This document shows positions 36,301 through 44,542 of a DNA stretch of 64,000 nt, one piece after another. Position numbers and translations under genes: made by a program. The stretch comes from Schlesneria sp. DSM 10557. Its GTDB lineage: Bacteria; Planctomycetota; Planctomycetia; Planctomycetales; Planctomycetaceae. Under the pieces are notes generated by a model, which worked only from the letters and a program-made list of their open reading frames with translations, had not been told where the DNA came from and did not search any database. Within the stretch, counting starts at the first letter, position 1, and each line of letters begins with the position of its first letter. The DNA is taken from positions 62,001-126,000 of the forward strand of contig NZ_CP124747.1 of assembly GCF_041860085.1 (NCBI RefSeq), read 5' to 3'.

Positions 36301-38936
36301 TGATCGATTCGCTACTGAAACTTTCGGACAATGCTGATCCCCATGTGCGGTTGCAGGTGGCTTGTTCATTGGGTGAGTGGGAAGACCGACGAATTGGATC
36401 GACACTGGCGAAGATCGCCTTGCGTGATGCGGGTGATCCCTACCAGGTCGCAGCGATTTTCAGCAGCATCCGGCCGGGAGACCTGCAGGCGTTTACGACA
36501 ACCCTGTTCGATGAATTGAAAGACGGAGAGCCACCTCCGTCGCTGATGGCCCCGTTCCTCGCCACAGCCGTCGGATACGGTGACGACGGTGCGATCAAGT
36601 TGGCGCTGGTTGCTGTCTCTAAAGGCCTGGATCAGCAACCCCGCGCCTGGCAATTGCGAGCGGTCACAAACCTGGTGGAATCTCTGCGTCGGCGACCTGC
36701 CGATGCGGGGGGTGAGCAGGTGAAGCGGGACGATGAGGTACTGAACGTCACCCGCCGGATGCAACAGGCGGCTCGCAGTTTGATCGCGGCCGAGGGGGCC
36801 GACGATGAAACTCGCATCGCCGCGATTCAGTTACTCGGGCGAGACCCGATGCAGCAGATGGATGACGTCGCGACACTGATCCCGTTGCTGTCATCTGCTT
36901 ATCCGCCGGGAGTTCAACTGGCCGCAGTGGAAGCGTTTGAGCGGATCGCCGCAGACAACGTTCCCGAAATCTTTGCAGAAAGGTATCGCGAACTTTCTCC
37001 CTCCGTACAGCCTCGAATTGTCGACGCGTTCCTGGGACGTGGCAAATGGACGCCCTACTTCTTTGAAAAAGTGGCCGATGGCACGATTCCCGCGACCTCC
37101 ATTTCTGCGGCTCAGCGCCAGGCCCTGATTTCCCATCCAGTTCTAGATATACGCCGGCAAGCGGAAAAGTCGCTCGCCGCCAGCATTAATACCGACCGGC
37201 AACAGGTGGTCGAGCAGTATCGCGAGGCACTGACGCTGAAAGGGGACAACGAGCGTGGTCGGGCTCTGTTTGCCAAGACCTGTGCCCAATGCCATCGTCT
37301 CGGCGATGTCGGACACGTCGTGGGCCCCAATCTGGCCATGGTGGCCAACAAGTCTCCTTCGTTTCTGCTGCAGGAGTTACTTGATCCCAATCGCAATGTG
37401 GATACTCGCTACATCGGTTACCTGGCCGTGACCCGGGAGGGATTGATCCGGACAGGACTCCTGGCGAGTGAATCGTCAAACAGCGTGACGCTGCTCGGTC
37501 CCGAAGGGAAGCAGTTCACGTTGCTGCGGAAGGAATTGGAAGAGCTGAGAGCGACGGCAAAGTCGCTGATGCCGGAAGGCCTGGAAAAGGACCTGTCACC
37601 GCAAGCTGTCGCTGACCTGATTGCACTTCTCAGTTCCGTTTCGGTTCCTCCGAAGCAGGCGGAAGGAAATACGCCAAAGACGGTCCGTCCGGAAGAGGGG
37701 CGTTTGTCTCTGCTTGCCGCAACGGCCGCGATCTATGGCAATGACATTGCTTTCGAAACCCCCTATGGCAATATCGGATACTGGCATGGGGTGAACGATC
37801 ACGTTGTCTGGTCGATCGACCTGCCCGAGGCAGGCGTCTTTGATGTCTACCAGGAGTATGCATGTGATGGCGGTTCTCAGGGGAACGCATTCCGAATCGA
37901 ATGCGGTGAAAAATCTCTGACGGGCGTCGTTCGGGGAACAGGTGGATGGAGCAACTACGTCGTAACGAAAGTCGGCTCACTGTCACTCGACGCCGGCGCA
38001 CATCGATTGCTGCTCCGCCCGGACGGAAGTCATGTCAGCGGGGCTCTCATGGATTTGCGGGGAGTTTATCTGATTCCCGAGGGGCAGCCGTTCGCTCTCG
38101 CCAAGGTTGAACCTGTTTCTCCGGCCACAGACGTCAAGGAATTTGCTCGGCAACTTCTTGATGATGCGCTGTCCGCAGACGACCGCGCCCGCTGGATCAC
38201 AGAGAAGCCCGAACAGGCGAGTGAAATTGTTGCGGCACTTGTAGCAGACTTGCTTGACGATCAGGCCGAAGAATATCGCAGGATTCCCTGGATCTGGCGC
38301 GTCGCCATTGGCTGTGGCAAACGAGCCGAGGGAGATCAGCTTTTCAAGCTGTTAGAGGTTTCGCTTCCGAAAGACGGAGAACCGCTTCGGGACTGGCAGG
38401 CGGTCGTCGTTGGAGGTGGAATCATCAATGGCATCAGCTTGAGCGGAGGATGGCCGAAAGGGCGAATTCTCGAAATCCTTAAGGACTCGCCCGATCTGAA
38501 CCAGCGGTGGAAGAGGTCACTGGTTCTCGCGTCAGAGATGAGCGACAACGAACGCGTTCCGACGGGAACGCGATATGACGCACTGCGAATGATTGCTGTG
38601 GACGACTGGAATCGACGTCGCGCGCAACTGGTGAAGTATCTCGCAAAGGGCGTCAACGCCGAACTGCAGATGGGGTCGATCAGCGGTCTGAGTGATGTCG
38701 AGTCGTCAGAAGTCGCTGACCTGCTACTGGGCTGTGTCGAATATGTCAACGAGCACAATCGCACGCTCGCCCTCGACGCACTGCTGAGGACCGATCGCCG
38801 CGCAGAGAAATTGCTTGATGCCATTGCCGGTGGCCAATTGTCAGCAGCCCGGTTAAGTTCCGCACACCGAAAATCACTGCTTGAGTCGAAAACGTCATCG
38901 ATCAGGGAGCGGGCGGTCAAGCTTTTGAAAGAATGA
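33375..38936 (+). CDS. Fusion: neutral ceramidase-like + PVC dehydrogenase + HEAT + cytochrome c + CBM-like
   Basis: An 1853-residue secreted multidomain protein. A signal peptide (residues 1-26) precedes a neutral/alkaline ceramidase-type domain (about 33-450; His122/His124 in SHTHTAP, the YACHCVTLSNN block and SVGCGADQNPSSG, like the zinc and active-site motifs of neutral ceramidases). Next is a PVC-type membrane-bound dehydrogenase beta-propeller (about 480-860; GELWVAEMSDYP, RLVRDTDGDG, TYGLDGWIYGSCG, DGAIWVVDMYR), then HEAT repeats, a cytochrome c motif CAQCH at 1303-1307, a carbohydrate-binding-like beta domain at about 1445-1570 (WHGVNDHVVWSIDLPEAG), and a helical C-terminus. The 33375 ATG starts exactly at the signal peptide; a GTG at 33276 is unlikely. 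Joining a ceramidase-like hydrolase to a heme dehydrogenase is unusual; the substrate could be a lipid amide or glycoconjugate. Confidence 0.8.
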   Translation: MVRFLIALRIVCVISGLSGLGQLVAATESTATYSVGVSQADVTPEYPVRLSGFGFRRTESEGVTQPIWAKALAISANSQSDPVVLVTVDNLGIPASMCDEVASRLKTKAGLKRANLSITASHTHTAPMLRGVAPTLFSVPIPEDHWKQIDRYTQFLTDRIEEVALEALANREESKLTWGIGTVKFAINRRQQGGPVDHDLPVLVVTRPDGVVRAIYVDYACHCVTLSNNKVSGDWAGYAQDLIQREFPSAIALVSVGCGADQNPSSGVVGDRADIAMQQGAEIAAEVKRMIRGFMTPVQGSIQAVRESVPLDYDTLPTRAEWEKRAEKDDAVGYQARVQLERLNRGEKLPTTLDYPIVTWSFGDSLAMVFLPGEVVVDYSLRLKRELDRMRIWVNAYANDAPCYIPSERILREGGYEGGGAMVYYDRPAPFKPGLEDRIIRSVRGQLDEKFAARFDAGKTSGTLPKSPHQSLAALETTSNLRVDLVVAEPLIADPVAIDFGLNGELWVAEMSDYPNTFISLQGSEGGALGDSVPPPPGGRIRLVRDTDGDGQFDRSTIFLDKIAQPTGVTVWRKGVLICAAPDLLYAEDTDGDDKADLVQKLFTGFGTSNNQARLNSLTYGLDGWIYGSCGLFGGSITNLAGKTVELGDRDFRIKPETGEIEAATGRTQQGRIRDEFGNWFGCDNSTLGYHYPLAEHYLRRNPYVTSPLSRVNLAQSEETRRLYPARPDAQRFQLSGAPGTVTAACGIAAYRDSVLGADYQNNLFICEPVNLLVHRFALKPAGTSFVAERPANEAETEFLRSTDGWFRPVQVVNGPDGAIWVVDMYRFIIEDPRWIPKPELDPLDLRAGTTLGRIYRVTSQSDQSKPATRALPRTDRSGTTETKSPLLSVYQERELHDVIASGGKGTRTISAERVKSWRDESQQGNANLRVMSYRRLAAASQLTAADIQRAFSDPDPRVRAVGLVLAEGMTEKGALIDSLLKLSDNADPHVRLQVACSLGEWEDRRIGSTLAKIALRDAGDPYQVAAIFSSIRPGDLQAFTTTLFDELKDGEPPPSLMAPFLATAVGYGDDGAIKLALVAVSKGLDQQPRAWQLRAVTNLVESLRRRPADAGGEQVKRDDEVLNVTRRMQQAARSLIAAEGADDETRIAAIQLLGRDPMQQMDDVATLIPLLSSAYPPGVQLAAVEAFERIAADNVPEIFAERYRELSPSVQPRIVDAFLGRGKWTPYFFEKVADGTIPATSISAAQRQALISHPVLDIRRQAEKSLAASINTDRQQVVEQYREALTLKGDNERGRALFAKTCAQCHRLGDVGHVVGPNLAMVANKSPSFLLQELLDPNRNVDTRYIGYLAVTREGLIRTGLLASESSNSVTLLGPEGKQFTLLRKELEELRATAKSLMPEGLEKDLSPQAVADLIALLSSVSVPPKQAEGNTPKTVRPEEGRLSLLAATAAIYGNDIAFETPYGNIGYWHGVNDHVVWSIDLPEAGVFDVYQEYACDGGSQGNAFRIECGEKSLTGVVRGTGGWSNYVVTKVGSLSLDAGAHRLLLRPDGSHVSGALMDLRGVYLIPEGQPFALAKVEPVSPATDVKEFARQLLDDALSADDRARWITEKPEQASEIVAALVADLLDDQAEEYRRIPWIWRVAIGCGKRAEGDQLFKLLEVSLPKDGEPLRDWQAVVVGGGIINGISLSGGWPKGRILEILKDSPDLNQRWKRSLVLASEMSDNERVPTGTRYDALRMIAVDDWNRRRAQLVKYLAKGVNAELQMGSISGLSDVESSEVADLLLGCVEYVNEHNRTLALDALLRTDRRAEKLLDAIAGGQLSAARLSSAHRKSLLESKTSSIRERAVKLLKE

Positions 38937-38946
38937 TGGGCAATCA

Positions 38947-40059
38947 ATGAACGAACTCGAACTTGCCGAGCGACTCCCAGCGACTTTTGGCGTCTTTCGT
39001 GAAGGTGTTGATCGGCAGTTACATACGGGCCTGCAGATCTATGTCTCGCTTCAGGGCGAGGTCCTGGCTGATGGTGGATTCGGACTCTCCGCGCCAGGCC
39101 AGCCGATGACATCAGAGACGATCAATCTGTGGCTGAGTGCGGGTAAGCCGTTGACAGTGGTCGCAATCCTGCAGCAGTGGGAGCAAGGTCGACTGCGACT
39201 GGATGATCCCGTGGTGAAATTCATCCCGGAGTTTGCGGGGGGGGGCAAGGATGGGATCACCATCCGCCACATACTGACTCATACCTGCGGTTTCCGGAAT
39301 GTCGAAACGGGCTGGCCCGAAGCGTCCTGGAATGACATCATTCGGCGGATCTGCGATTCGAGCGTCGAACCCGACTGGGTGGTAGGACAAACGGCGGGGT
39401 ACCATACCGCATCGAGCTGGTTCATCCTGGGTGAGATCCTGTCCCGGCTGACGGGGCTTTCTTATCCCGACGCGATGCGCAAGGGACTATTTGAACCTCT
39501 CGGCCTGCGGCAAAGCTTCACGAGCCTGACTCCCACACAATATGCGGAATACGAAAGCCGGTTGGGAAAAATCTACACCCGAGAGGGGGGCGGTCTGCAA
39601 CTTCTGGACTGGCACGAGCCGGCCCGTTGTGAAAAGCCCTCTCCGGGTGCGAATACGCGGGGGCCGATTCGGGAACTGGGCTCCTTCTACGAAATGTTGC
39701 TGAATGAAGGACAATACCAGGGGCGGCAGATCCTGACCCCTCAGACCGTGGCCGCCATGACTGCCCGGCACCGGGTGGGGGAATTTGATCTGACGCTTGC
39801 GCATAAGGTTGACTTCGGATTGGGCGTGATCGTGAATTCGATTCGCTACGGGGCGGAGACCGTTCCATACGGGTATGGCCCCTTTTGTTCGCTCCGTACT
39901 TTCGGCCACGGCGGGGCGCAATCATCCCAGGGATGGTGTGATCCGGAGCGTGGCCTGGTCGTCGCCTATTTCTTCAACGGACGTCCCGGCGAGGGCCAGC
40001 ATGGACGCCGTCTGCGAAAACTGAACGAAGCGATTTGTGCCGATTTGCAACTGACCTGA
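38947..40059 (+). CDS. Class C beta-lactamase-type serine hydrolase
   Basis: A 370-residue serine hydrolase of the beta-lactamase/DD-peptidase (Pfam Beta-lactamase) family. Catalytic motifs: Ser64-x-x-Lys67 in WLSAGKPLT, Tyr152 in GYHTASSW (the YxN position has Thr instead of Asn), and HGG in FGHGGAQSSQG replacing KTG, as in esterase/peptidase members such as EstB and Pab87. Family block ITIRHILTHTCGF present. No signal peptide is seen, so it is probably cytoplasmic. It starts 10 bp after the ceramidase fusion stop, so the two are co-transcribed. True beta-lactamase activity is unlikely given HGG and the altered Tyr motif; an esterase or amidase/peptidase is more likely. Confidence 0.8.
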   Translation: MNELELAERLPATFGVFREGVDRQLHTGLQIYVSLQGEVLADGGFGLSAPGQPMTSETINLWLSAGKPLTVVAILQQWEQGRLRLDDPVVKFIPEFAGGGKDGITIRHILTHTCGFRNVETGWPEASWNDIIRRICDSSVEPDWVVGQTAGYHTASSWFILGEILSRLTGLSYPDAMRKGLFEPLGLRQSFTSLTPTQYAEYESRLGKIYTREGGGLQLLDWHEPARCEKPSPGANTRGPIRELGSFYEMLLNEGQYQGRQILTPQTVAAMTARHRVGEFDLTLAHKVDFGLGVIVNSIRYGAETVPYGYGPFCSLRTFGHGGAQSSQGWCDPERGLVVAYFFNGRPGEGQHGRRLRKLNEAICADLQLT

Positions 40060-40830
40060 AAACAGGTGAAGGCACACTCATACTGAAGAGTACTGAAGAG
40101 GAGCCGACTTTAGCGTCGGCAGTTCCTTGGGTACGATTTTCGCTTATCGTTGACGGACAAAGATACTTTGCTTTGTGACACGTACGATTGGCGGTTTGCA
40201 GGTCAACACGTGGATGGTCGAGCCTCACGGCGTGAACGGATGAATCACTTATCGACTGGTTTTGATGTTTGAGTAATCAAGAGTGGTTCAGAAGTAGAGC
40301 CTTGGTGGATGTTTTTGAGATAATCAGGCCAGCGCCAGTCCTCCGATGCTTTATATCGACACGCAGATTTGAACAATAAGGGAGTCTGCGTACCTTGTAT
40401 CGATTCTCCTTACGTTCCAAACCGAGGATCGATTCAAGGTGTAAGACAAGGGGGCCACTGGAAGCGTGGATAAGCGACTCGATTCGCAGTCCTTATGCAC
40501 TGCGCCCCGACTGGCTCTGGTTCGTTGTCACACGTCAAGCGACCTGATTTTCATAGACAATTTGATTGTAAGAGGCTGCCGCTGAAGACAAGATTGGCGG
40601 TATTTTCGTGTGGATACAGCATGACTCAGGCAAACCTGTGCTGGAGAGAGTGGCTCAGTCAGTCTGAGATGGCCGTCTCCGTCATGTTGCGCCGAATCTG
40701 CGTCAAGGGGCGGGGCGGTCAACGAACAACCGCAGTGGGTCGGGCGGACGGTGCGGAGTCTATGTGATTTGGCCCGTTGCTGATTCACCGGAACGAGTCG
40801 CCAATGGAATTCGGGCATTGAGGAACTGAG
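40060..40830. other. 770-bp gap between blocks, no gene supported
   Basis: Visibly lower in GC than the genes around it. It holds a perfect 10-bp tandem duplication TACTGAAGAG at 40081-40100, followed at once by a small hairpin GCCGAC/GTCGGC (40103-40120) with little downstream U. A 90-codon open frame at 40495-40767 on the + strand has no homology I recognise and an amino-acid makeup (many Arg, Ser, Cys) typical of non-coding reads. No tRNA or riboswitch recognised. Confidence 0.4.
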
Positions 40831-41799
40831 ATGAAAGTGATTGTCACCGGGGGGGCTGGCTTTATCGGCAGTCACATCGTGGATGCGTTGCTCGAACGAG
40901 GCGATGTGCCCGTTGTCATCGACAACCTCGAATCTGGATCGAGACGTAATTTGCCTGCGGGCGTTCCCTTGTATGAGGCTGATATTCGCGATCAGGATCA
41001 GGTTCGCAGAATCTTTGACGAAGTCAGACCCGAAGGGGTTTGCCATCAAGCCGCTCAGATATCGGTCAGCAGGTCGATGCGTGAACCAATCTTCGATGCG
41101 GAAGTGAACGTACTTGGCTTGCTGAACATTTTTGAGAATGCGTCCCGAGTTGGTGTGAAACGCGTCGTCTTTGCCTCGTCAGGAGGCGTGCTCTACGGAG
41201 ATGTGACGTCCCCCGCGTCTGAGGATTTTCCGAAGAAACCAAAATCCGCCTACGGCATCAGCAAGTGGGTCGGCGAACAATACCTGGAGTTTTACGCCAA
41301 GGAGCGCAACTTGCAGGGGGTCGCCTTGCGGTATTCGAACGTCTATGGACCACGTCAAAATCCCGAAGGGGAAGCGGGGGTCACGGCGATTTTCATCAGG
41401 CGGACCCTGGACGGAAAAGGAATCACCATCAATGGTGATGGGAAATACATCAGAGACTTTGTTTATGGTCCCGACGTCGCACGAGCGAATGTCGCAGCCT
41501 TACACACGGACCTGGCCGAGGATTTCGCTGCGATCAATATCGGGACCGGACTCGGGGTCGACATCAATGAGCTGGCTCAGATGATCGCGGATTGCCATCT
41601 TGATGACTTGAAGAATCAGGGGCAGGTGGGCAGAACCATCGAGATTCAGCATGGTCCTCCTCGCATCGGGGATTTGCGCTCCAGTCTCGTGTCGCCGGTG
41701 CTGGCAGAGCGGCTACTGGGATGGAAACCGACTGTTTCACTCAAGGAAGGATTGCGAGAAACCGTGCGGTGGTTTGGTAAGCGGCCGAGCGAGTTATGA
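40831..41799 (+). CDS. NAD-dependent UDP-sugar 4-epimerase (GalE-type)
   Basis: A 322-residue extended short-chain dehydrogenase of the sugar epimerase family. Seen: the NAD-binding TGGAGFIGSH at 6-15, DNLESG at 31-36, Ser116/Ser117 and Tyr141-x-x-x-Lys145 in YGISK, and the substrate-side block RYSNVYGPRQNPEGEAGVTAIF. The residues RDFVYGPDVARANVAAL are typical of bacterial UDP-glucose/UDP-GlcNAc 4-epimerases. The specific substrate, UDP-Glc or UDP-GlcNAc, cannot be read from sequence. It opens a five-gene run of nucleotide-sugar enzymes on the same strand, has GAGG ahead of the ATG, and is followed by a 192-bp gap containing a hairpin. Confidence 0.85.
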   Translation: MKVIVTGGAGFIGSHIVDALLERGDVPVVIDNLESGSRRNLPAGVPLYEADIRDQDQVRRIFDEVRPEGVCHQAAQISVSRSMREPIFDAEVNVLGLLNIFENASRVGVKRVVFASSGGVLYGDVTSPASEDFPKKPKSAYGISKWVGEQYLEFYAKERNLQGVALRYSNVYGPRQNPEGEAGVTAIFIRRTLDGKGITINGDGKYIRDFVYGPDVARANVAALHTDLAEDFAAINIGTGLGVDINELAQMIADCHLDDLKNQGQVGRTIEIQHGPPRIGDLRSSLVSPVLAERLLGWKPTVSLKEGLRETVRWFGKRPSEL

Positions 41800-41835
41800 T
41801 CGACATCCGCTCCGAGAGGTCCCGTTGCAACCGTC

Positions 41836-41872
41836 ATGTGGGAATTGCGACGAGTCGTCTCAATTCCCACAT
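41836..41872 (+). terminator. 12-bp inverted repeat after the epimerase gene
   Basis: Perfect arms ATGTGGGAATTG/CAATTCCCACAT (41836-41847 and 41861-41872), with a 13-nt loop that can itself form a CGAC/GTCG mini-stem. No U-tract follows. It could end the epimerase transcript or mark a processing site before the pyrophosphorylase gene. Confidence 0.5.
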
Positions 41873-41991
41873 CAAATTCAGCCGTGGGAAAGTCTGACAG
41901 ATTCTGCGGAAGTAACCGCCGCATGAATTGGAAAGTGACGTCGGGCCAAGGCAGAGACGGAAATTGAACTGTTCATCCATTAGGATTCACA

Positions 41992-43404
41992 ATGCTTGAC
42001 GCGAAGCTTTCGCAGATGATCGAACAAACTGGTCAACAGCACCTGTTGCGTTTTTGGAAAGAGCTGTCCGCCGAACAGCAGAAGCTCCTGGCAGCGCAGC
42101 TTGCGGATCTGGACTGGGATCTCGTCTCCAACTTCGCAAAAAAGGGAACCAGTCCGCAGAGCGACTTTGAGGAACGTGCCCGTCGGGCCGCTCCTCCTGC
42201 GTATGTGGTCAGGACGCCGAAGAGTGCCGCCGACCGGGATAAATGGCGGGCCGCTCGGGAAATCGGAGAGAACGCACTCCGCGAAGGGAAAGTCGGTGCC
42301 GTGCTGCTGGCTGGCGGCCAGGGGACTCGACTCGGATTCAAGCAGTCCAAGGGCCTGTTCCCGATTGGTCCCGTGACGAATCAGTCATTGCTCCAGATCC
42401 TGGCAACCAAGTTAATCGCCACGTCACAGCGGTATGGCACCACGATCCCCTACTTCGTGATGACCAGCGACAAGACGCATGACGAGATCGAGGAATTCTA
42501 TCGCCGAAACAATTACTTCGGTCTTGATCCCAAGGATGTGTTCCTGTTTCCCCAGGGCTTTGCACCATCCGTCGATTTGAAGTCCGGAAAAGTCCTGCTG
42601 GCCGACAAGGGAAATCTCAGCATGAGCCCCGATGGGCATGGGGGATTGTTCTCGGCCCTCTGGAAGGCAGGGCTGTTCGACGAGATGAAACGAAGAGGGA
42701 TTGAATATATCTTCTCGCATCAGGTCGACAACCCGCTGGCGCGTGTTTGCGACCCTGAATTCATCGGTCTGCACCTGATGCATGAATCAGAGGTCTCAAC
42801 AAAGGTTGTCGCGAAAACCGGACCTGACGAGAAGGTGGGTGTGGCCGTGGACATCGACGGCCGGACGCAGATTATCGAGTATAGTGATTTGCCCAAGGAC
42901 CTGGCGCAGGCACGTGACGCGGCGGGTGATTTGAAATTCTGGGCAGGCAGTACCGCCATCCATCTTTTCAATCGCAGCTTCCTCGAACGGGTTGCGACAT
43001 CCGACAACATTCTTCCCTGGCATCGAGCCATCAAGAAGATTCCTCATATTGATGAACAGGGTAACGCGGTGGAGCCGACCGTTGAGAACGGAGTGAAGTT
43101 CGAACGATTCATCTTCGACACCCTACCGCTCGCGAAGGTGGCGCTCATCGTTGAGACCGTCCGCGATGACGAGTTCGCGCCGCTGAAGAACAAAGAGGGA
43201 GAGTTCTCTCCTGATTACGTGCGTGACCGGATGGTTCGGTTAAGCAAACGCTGGTTGAACTCGGTCGGCGTGAATCCTCCAGACGACGTCGCTGTTGAGA
43301 TCAGCCCCCGCTTTGCTCTTTCACCGGAAGATCTGTCGGCCCGTACCGGCGAACTCGCTGCGGTTCCATTCGATAGTCCCACGTACCTTGGCCCCAAAGA
43401 CTGA
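41992..43404 (+). CDS. Eukaryote-type UDP-sugar pyrophosphorylase (UAP/UGP family)
   Basis: A 470-residue UTP-dependent hexose(-amine)-1-phosphate uridylyltransferase of the UDPGP family, close to eukaryotic UAP/AGX. Seen: the nucleotide loop LAGGQGTRLGFKQSKG at 106-121, the GNLSMSPDGHGGLF block that resembles the N-P-x-x-P-x-G-N-G-G motif of UAP, QVDNPLARVCDPEFIG, and KVVAKTGPDEKVGV. It makes UDP-GlcNAc, UDP-GalNAc or UDP-Glc. The usual bacterial GlmU is an unrelated fusion, so this family choice is notable though known in planctomycetes and chlamydiae. It sits between the epimerase and mannose-6-phosphate isomerase genes and so supplies the epimerase and Ugd. Start ATG has no strong ribosome site. 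Confidence 0.85.
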   Translation: MLDAKLSQMIEQTGQQHLLRFWKELSAEQQKLLAAQLADLDWDLVSNFAKKGTSPQSDFEERARRAAPPAYVVRTPKSAADRDKWRAAREIGENALREGKVGAVLLAGGQGTRLGFKQSKGLFPIGPVTNQSLLQILATKLIATSQRYGTTIPYFVMTSDKTHDEIEEFYRRNNYFGLDPKDVFLFPQGFAPSVDLKSGKVLLADKGNLSMSPDGHGGLFSALWKAGLFDEMKRRGIEYIFSHQVDNPLARVCDPEFIGLHLMHESEVSTKVVAKTGPDEKVGVAVDIDGRTQIIEYSDLPKDLAQARDAAGDLKFWAGSTAIHLFNRSFLERVATSDNILPWHRAIKKIPHIDEQGNAVEPTVENGVKFERFIFDTLPLAKVALIVETVRDDEFAPLKNKEGEFSPDYVRDRMVRLSKRWLNSVGVNPPDDVAVEISPRFALSPEDLSARTGELAAVPFDSPTYLGPKD

Positions 43405-43444
43405 ACTCTTGATCGACAGCGTTGTCATTTCGGAAATACCTTTC

Positions 43445-44452
43445 ATGAATTCGCCTTTGACCATCGACGATCCGCTTGTGTTCGATACGTTTTTCCGCCC
43501 ACAGGTCTGGGGGGGAAGGGGGATTCAGTCTCAACTGGGAAGAACGCTTCCCTGTGAATTGCCGTATGGAGAGGCTTGGGAGCTCAGTTCACTTCCCTTG
43601 CATGAAAGTCGGGTGCTCGAAGGGAAAAATGCCGGCCGTCCACTTGCTGAACTGTGGACGAAGTCGCGAAAGGAACTGACGGGCGGCGGAGGTCGCGATG
43701 TCTTTCCGCTGCTGCTGAAATGGCTCGAATGCAAAGAACTCCTGTCACTTCAAGTCCACCCTGATGATGCGATGGCGCAGCGGCTTCTGAACGAACCTTA
43801 CGGAAAATCAGAAGCGTGGGTCATTGTGTCGGTGGAACCGACCGCCCGGATTTACGCGGGACTTCAGCCCGGCGTAACCCGCGAGGATTTCCTGGCCCAT
43901 ATGAAGGGGGGGACAGTCGAGAAGTGCTTGCATTCGTTCGTACCACGTCCAGGTGATTGCGTCTCCATACCCGCCGGGACGATTCACGCGGCGGGGGGAG
44001 GACTGATCATTGCAGAAGTGCAGCAGTCCAGCGACGCGACATTCCGCTTGTTCGACTGGAACCGGCTGGGGCTGGACGGCAAACCACGTCCGTTGCAGAT
44101 CGACAAGGCGGTCGATGCGATCAACTGGGACCAGGGCCCCGTTTCCCCTGTCGTTCCTGAAAAAATTCGTTGTGAATCGTCAGGGCTCAGCGGAGAACTC
44201 CTTGTCGACGGCGTGGGCTTCCGCATGGAACGCTACACATTACACCAGCCAGGTGCGACGCCGCATTCGGGTGAGTTCACAGTCTGGATGGTGCTGGAGG
44301 GGGAAGTGTCGTTGACAAATTCCGGTACAGGGTATACCCGCGACTTCCAGAAGGGGTCGAGCTTCATGATTCCGGCGAGTGCGGGACAGACGCGGCTGAG
44401 CCCGAAAGAAAATGCGGGTTTGTTGACATTACTTTGTGTTCGCCTTACTTAA
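43445..44452 (+). CDS. manA: Class I mannose-6-phosphate isomerase
   Basis: A 335-residue type I phosphomannose isomerase, interconverting fructose-6-phosphate and mannose-6-phosphate. The zinc ligands are all visible: Gln103 and His105 in SLQVHPDDAM, Glu123 in GKSEAWVI and His181 in IPAGTIHAAGGG. The block AEVQQSSDATFRLFDW is typical of the short Bacillus-type enzyme, which matches the length. The start is the ATG at 43445, 38 bp after the pyrophosphorylase stop; an upstream frame reaches back into the neighbouring gene and would overlap it by 110 bp, so it is rejected. It feeds mannose precursors for surface glycans. Confidence 0.9.
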   Translation: MNSPLTIDDPLVFDTFFRPQVWGGRGIQSQLGRTLPCELPYGEAWELSSLPLHESRVLEGKNAGRPLAELWTKSRKELTGGGGRDVFPLLLKWLECKELLSLQVHPDDAMAQRLLNEPYGKSEAWVIVSVEPTARIYAGLQPGVTREDFLAHMKGGTVEKCLHSFVPRPGDCVSIPAGTIHAAGGGLIIAEVQQSSDATFRLFDWNRLGLDGKPRPLQIDKAVDAINWDQGPVSPVVPEKIRCESSGLSGELLVDGVGFRMERYTLHQPGATPHSGEFTVWMVLEGEVSLTNSGTGYTRDFQKGSSFMIPASAGQTRLSPKENAGLLTLLCVRLT

Positions 44453-44542
44453 ATGGCCGTGGATGAAACGGAGGTCCAGACATATCTGGAGGTTTCGCGA
44501 CCACTTGAACCCCCCATCACGGATGAATAAAGGGATTTTAAG

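Noticed and set aside
38947-40059. Antibiotic-resistance beta-lactamase
   Set aside because: HGG replaces KTG and the YxN motif is altered; esterase/peptidase-type members fit better.
40495-40767. A 90-codon open frame on the + strand in the gap before the epimerase
   Set aside because: No ribosome site, no motif and a composition typical of non-coding sequence.
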